The notes under the pieces are model-generated. The model was not told the origin of the DNA. It did not search any database and was given only the letters and a program-made list of their open reading frames with translations. Positions 63,340 through 64,000 of a stretch of 64,000 nt of DNA are shown piece by piece (position 1 is the first letter of the stretch; each line of letters begins with the position of its first letter). The DNA lies in assembly GCA_963969395.1 (NCBI GenBank), contig OZ017799.1:19532501-19596500 (forward strand), written 5' to 3'. The stretch is from Pseudoscleropodium purum (lineage: Eukaryota; Streptophyta; Bryopsida; Hypnales; Brachytheciaceae). The translations under genes and the position numbers were made by a program.

Positions 63340-64000
63340 CTTATATCATTTTTAGAAATTTTCATTCTTTACTTTCCATGGCTCATGGAAGGGCCACTTT
63401 AGATTGCTCAGGTCAGAGCATCAAGCTTGAGATACAAGCTTAAAAGTTCAACCAAAGCCGTGTGAGATAATAAGCTGAAATTTATCCATTGCATCTATGA
63501 TACCTTATGATGCAATTGAGGTAGCAAGTGGACTCTTTTGAAGTGTCCAATTTAGGTAGTTTGAAACCATCTAATGTCAAATTTATTTCTTGTGCCACAT
63601 AAGAGCCATGTAAGCGGCTTCTCATGTTCATTCTGGTTACTTGGACCACTGGAGTGATCAGTTGTCAGTGAACAATAAAGAAACATTTTTGTACATTGGT
63701 TTCTCATTATTCCAAGTTTGTTAACTTGTTTTGACCCTAGGTTGTTGAATTAATGAAGTGTCATCATGTTGCTTCAATTTTAGGTGCAGATCATGGAAGG
63801 TTTGATACTTGAGTTGCTCTTAAGTAACCATCATTAACCTCTTGTCATAAGTTGACTTTAAAACATCATAGGATATTTTGCACGTTTTTTCATTTTGTAA
63901 ATCATTTTCACCTCATTCTTTATAGTTTTTGCATTGCTGTTTGAAGAGTAGAGTGGTTACCAAAATGAAGGCAATAATTTTATCTTCTTCACATTTGATT
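63340..64000 (+). other. TBL 3' flank
   Basis: Probably 3' UTR to about 63700, then ordinary intergenic sequence to the end of the window. Nothing else seen. Confidence 0.4.
63674..63679 (+). terminator. Candidate polyadenylation signal of the TBL gene
   Basis: An AATAAA hexamer lies about 335 nt after the TBL stop codon, followed by T-rich sequence (AAACATTTTTGTACATTGG). The spacing suits a plant 3' UTR. Plant signals are loose, so this is only a candidate. Confidence 0.35.

Overview
The window is nuclear DNA of a land plant. It is AT-rich, gene-poor and full of old repeats, and it holds three spliced genes with plant-type GT-AG introns. Small introns in two genes, one 8 kb repeat-filled intron in the third and the density of decayed repeats suggest a large-genome seed plant. 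A gymnosperm is my best guess; this is an inference from architecture, not from a search.

Layout. 1-26.4 kb: no gene I can support. It holds AT-rich sequence, microsatellites, a 480-bp head-to-head inverted repeat (5009-5490), an 11-bp minisatellite (10161-10248), MITE-like elements with terminal inverted repeats (TIRs), tandem duplications and copies of an unclassified modular repeat. GC-richer islands at 4450-4880, 7640-9530 and 14690-15300 could be old promoters or gene fragments. 26.5-36.7 kb: a complete 13-exon ABC transporter gene of the ABCB6/ABCB20 type. The splicing model is phase-consistent and gives 1410 residues. 36.7-41.4 kb: intergenic, with a GC-richer patch at 37.9-38.7 kb and repeats. 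41.47-52.24 kb: a four-exon 2-oxoglutarate/Fe(II) dioxygenase locus. Two single-base frameshifts and a GC-AG last intron of about 8 kb mark it as a likely pseudogene. That intron holds several repeat copies and a well-preserved hAT-like MITE with a perfect 8-bp target duplication. 52.2-60.2 kb: more repeats, then a GC-richer leader region. 60.24-63.34 kb: a complete four-exon trichome birefringence-like (TBL) polysaccharide O-acetyltransferase gene, 509 residues.

The three genes do not form an obvious pathway. One encodes a plasma-membrane transporter, one a decayed specialised-metabolism oxygenase, and one a Golgi cell-wall acetylation enzyme. I see no CRISPR array, operon, rRNA or convincing tRNA. 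The most unusual content is repetitive: a modular repeat family whose copies begin with a conserved hairpin and end near TTAACCCCTAAAGGACC, a four-copy TIR family, the long inverted repeat at 5 kb, and the hAT MITE at 49.1 kb. I did not find a convincing new multi-gene system.
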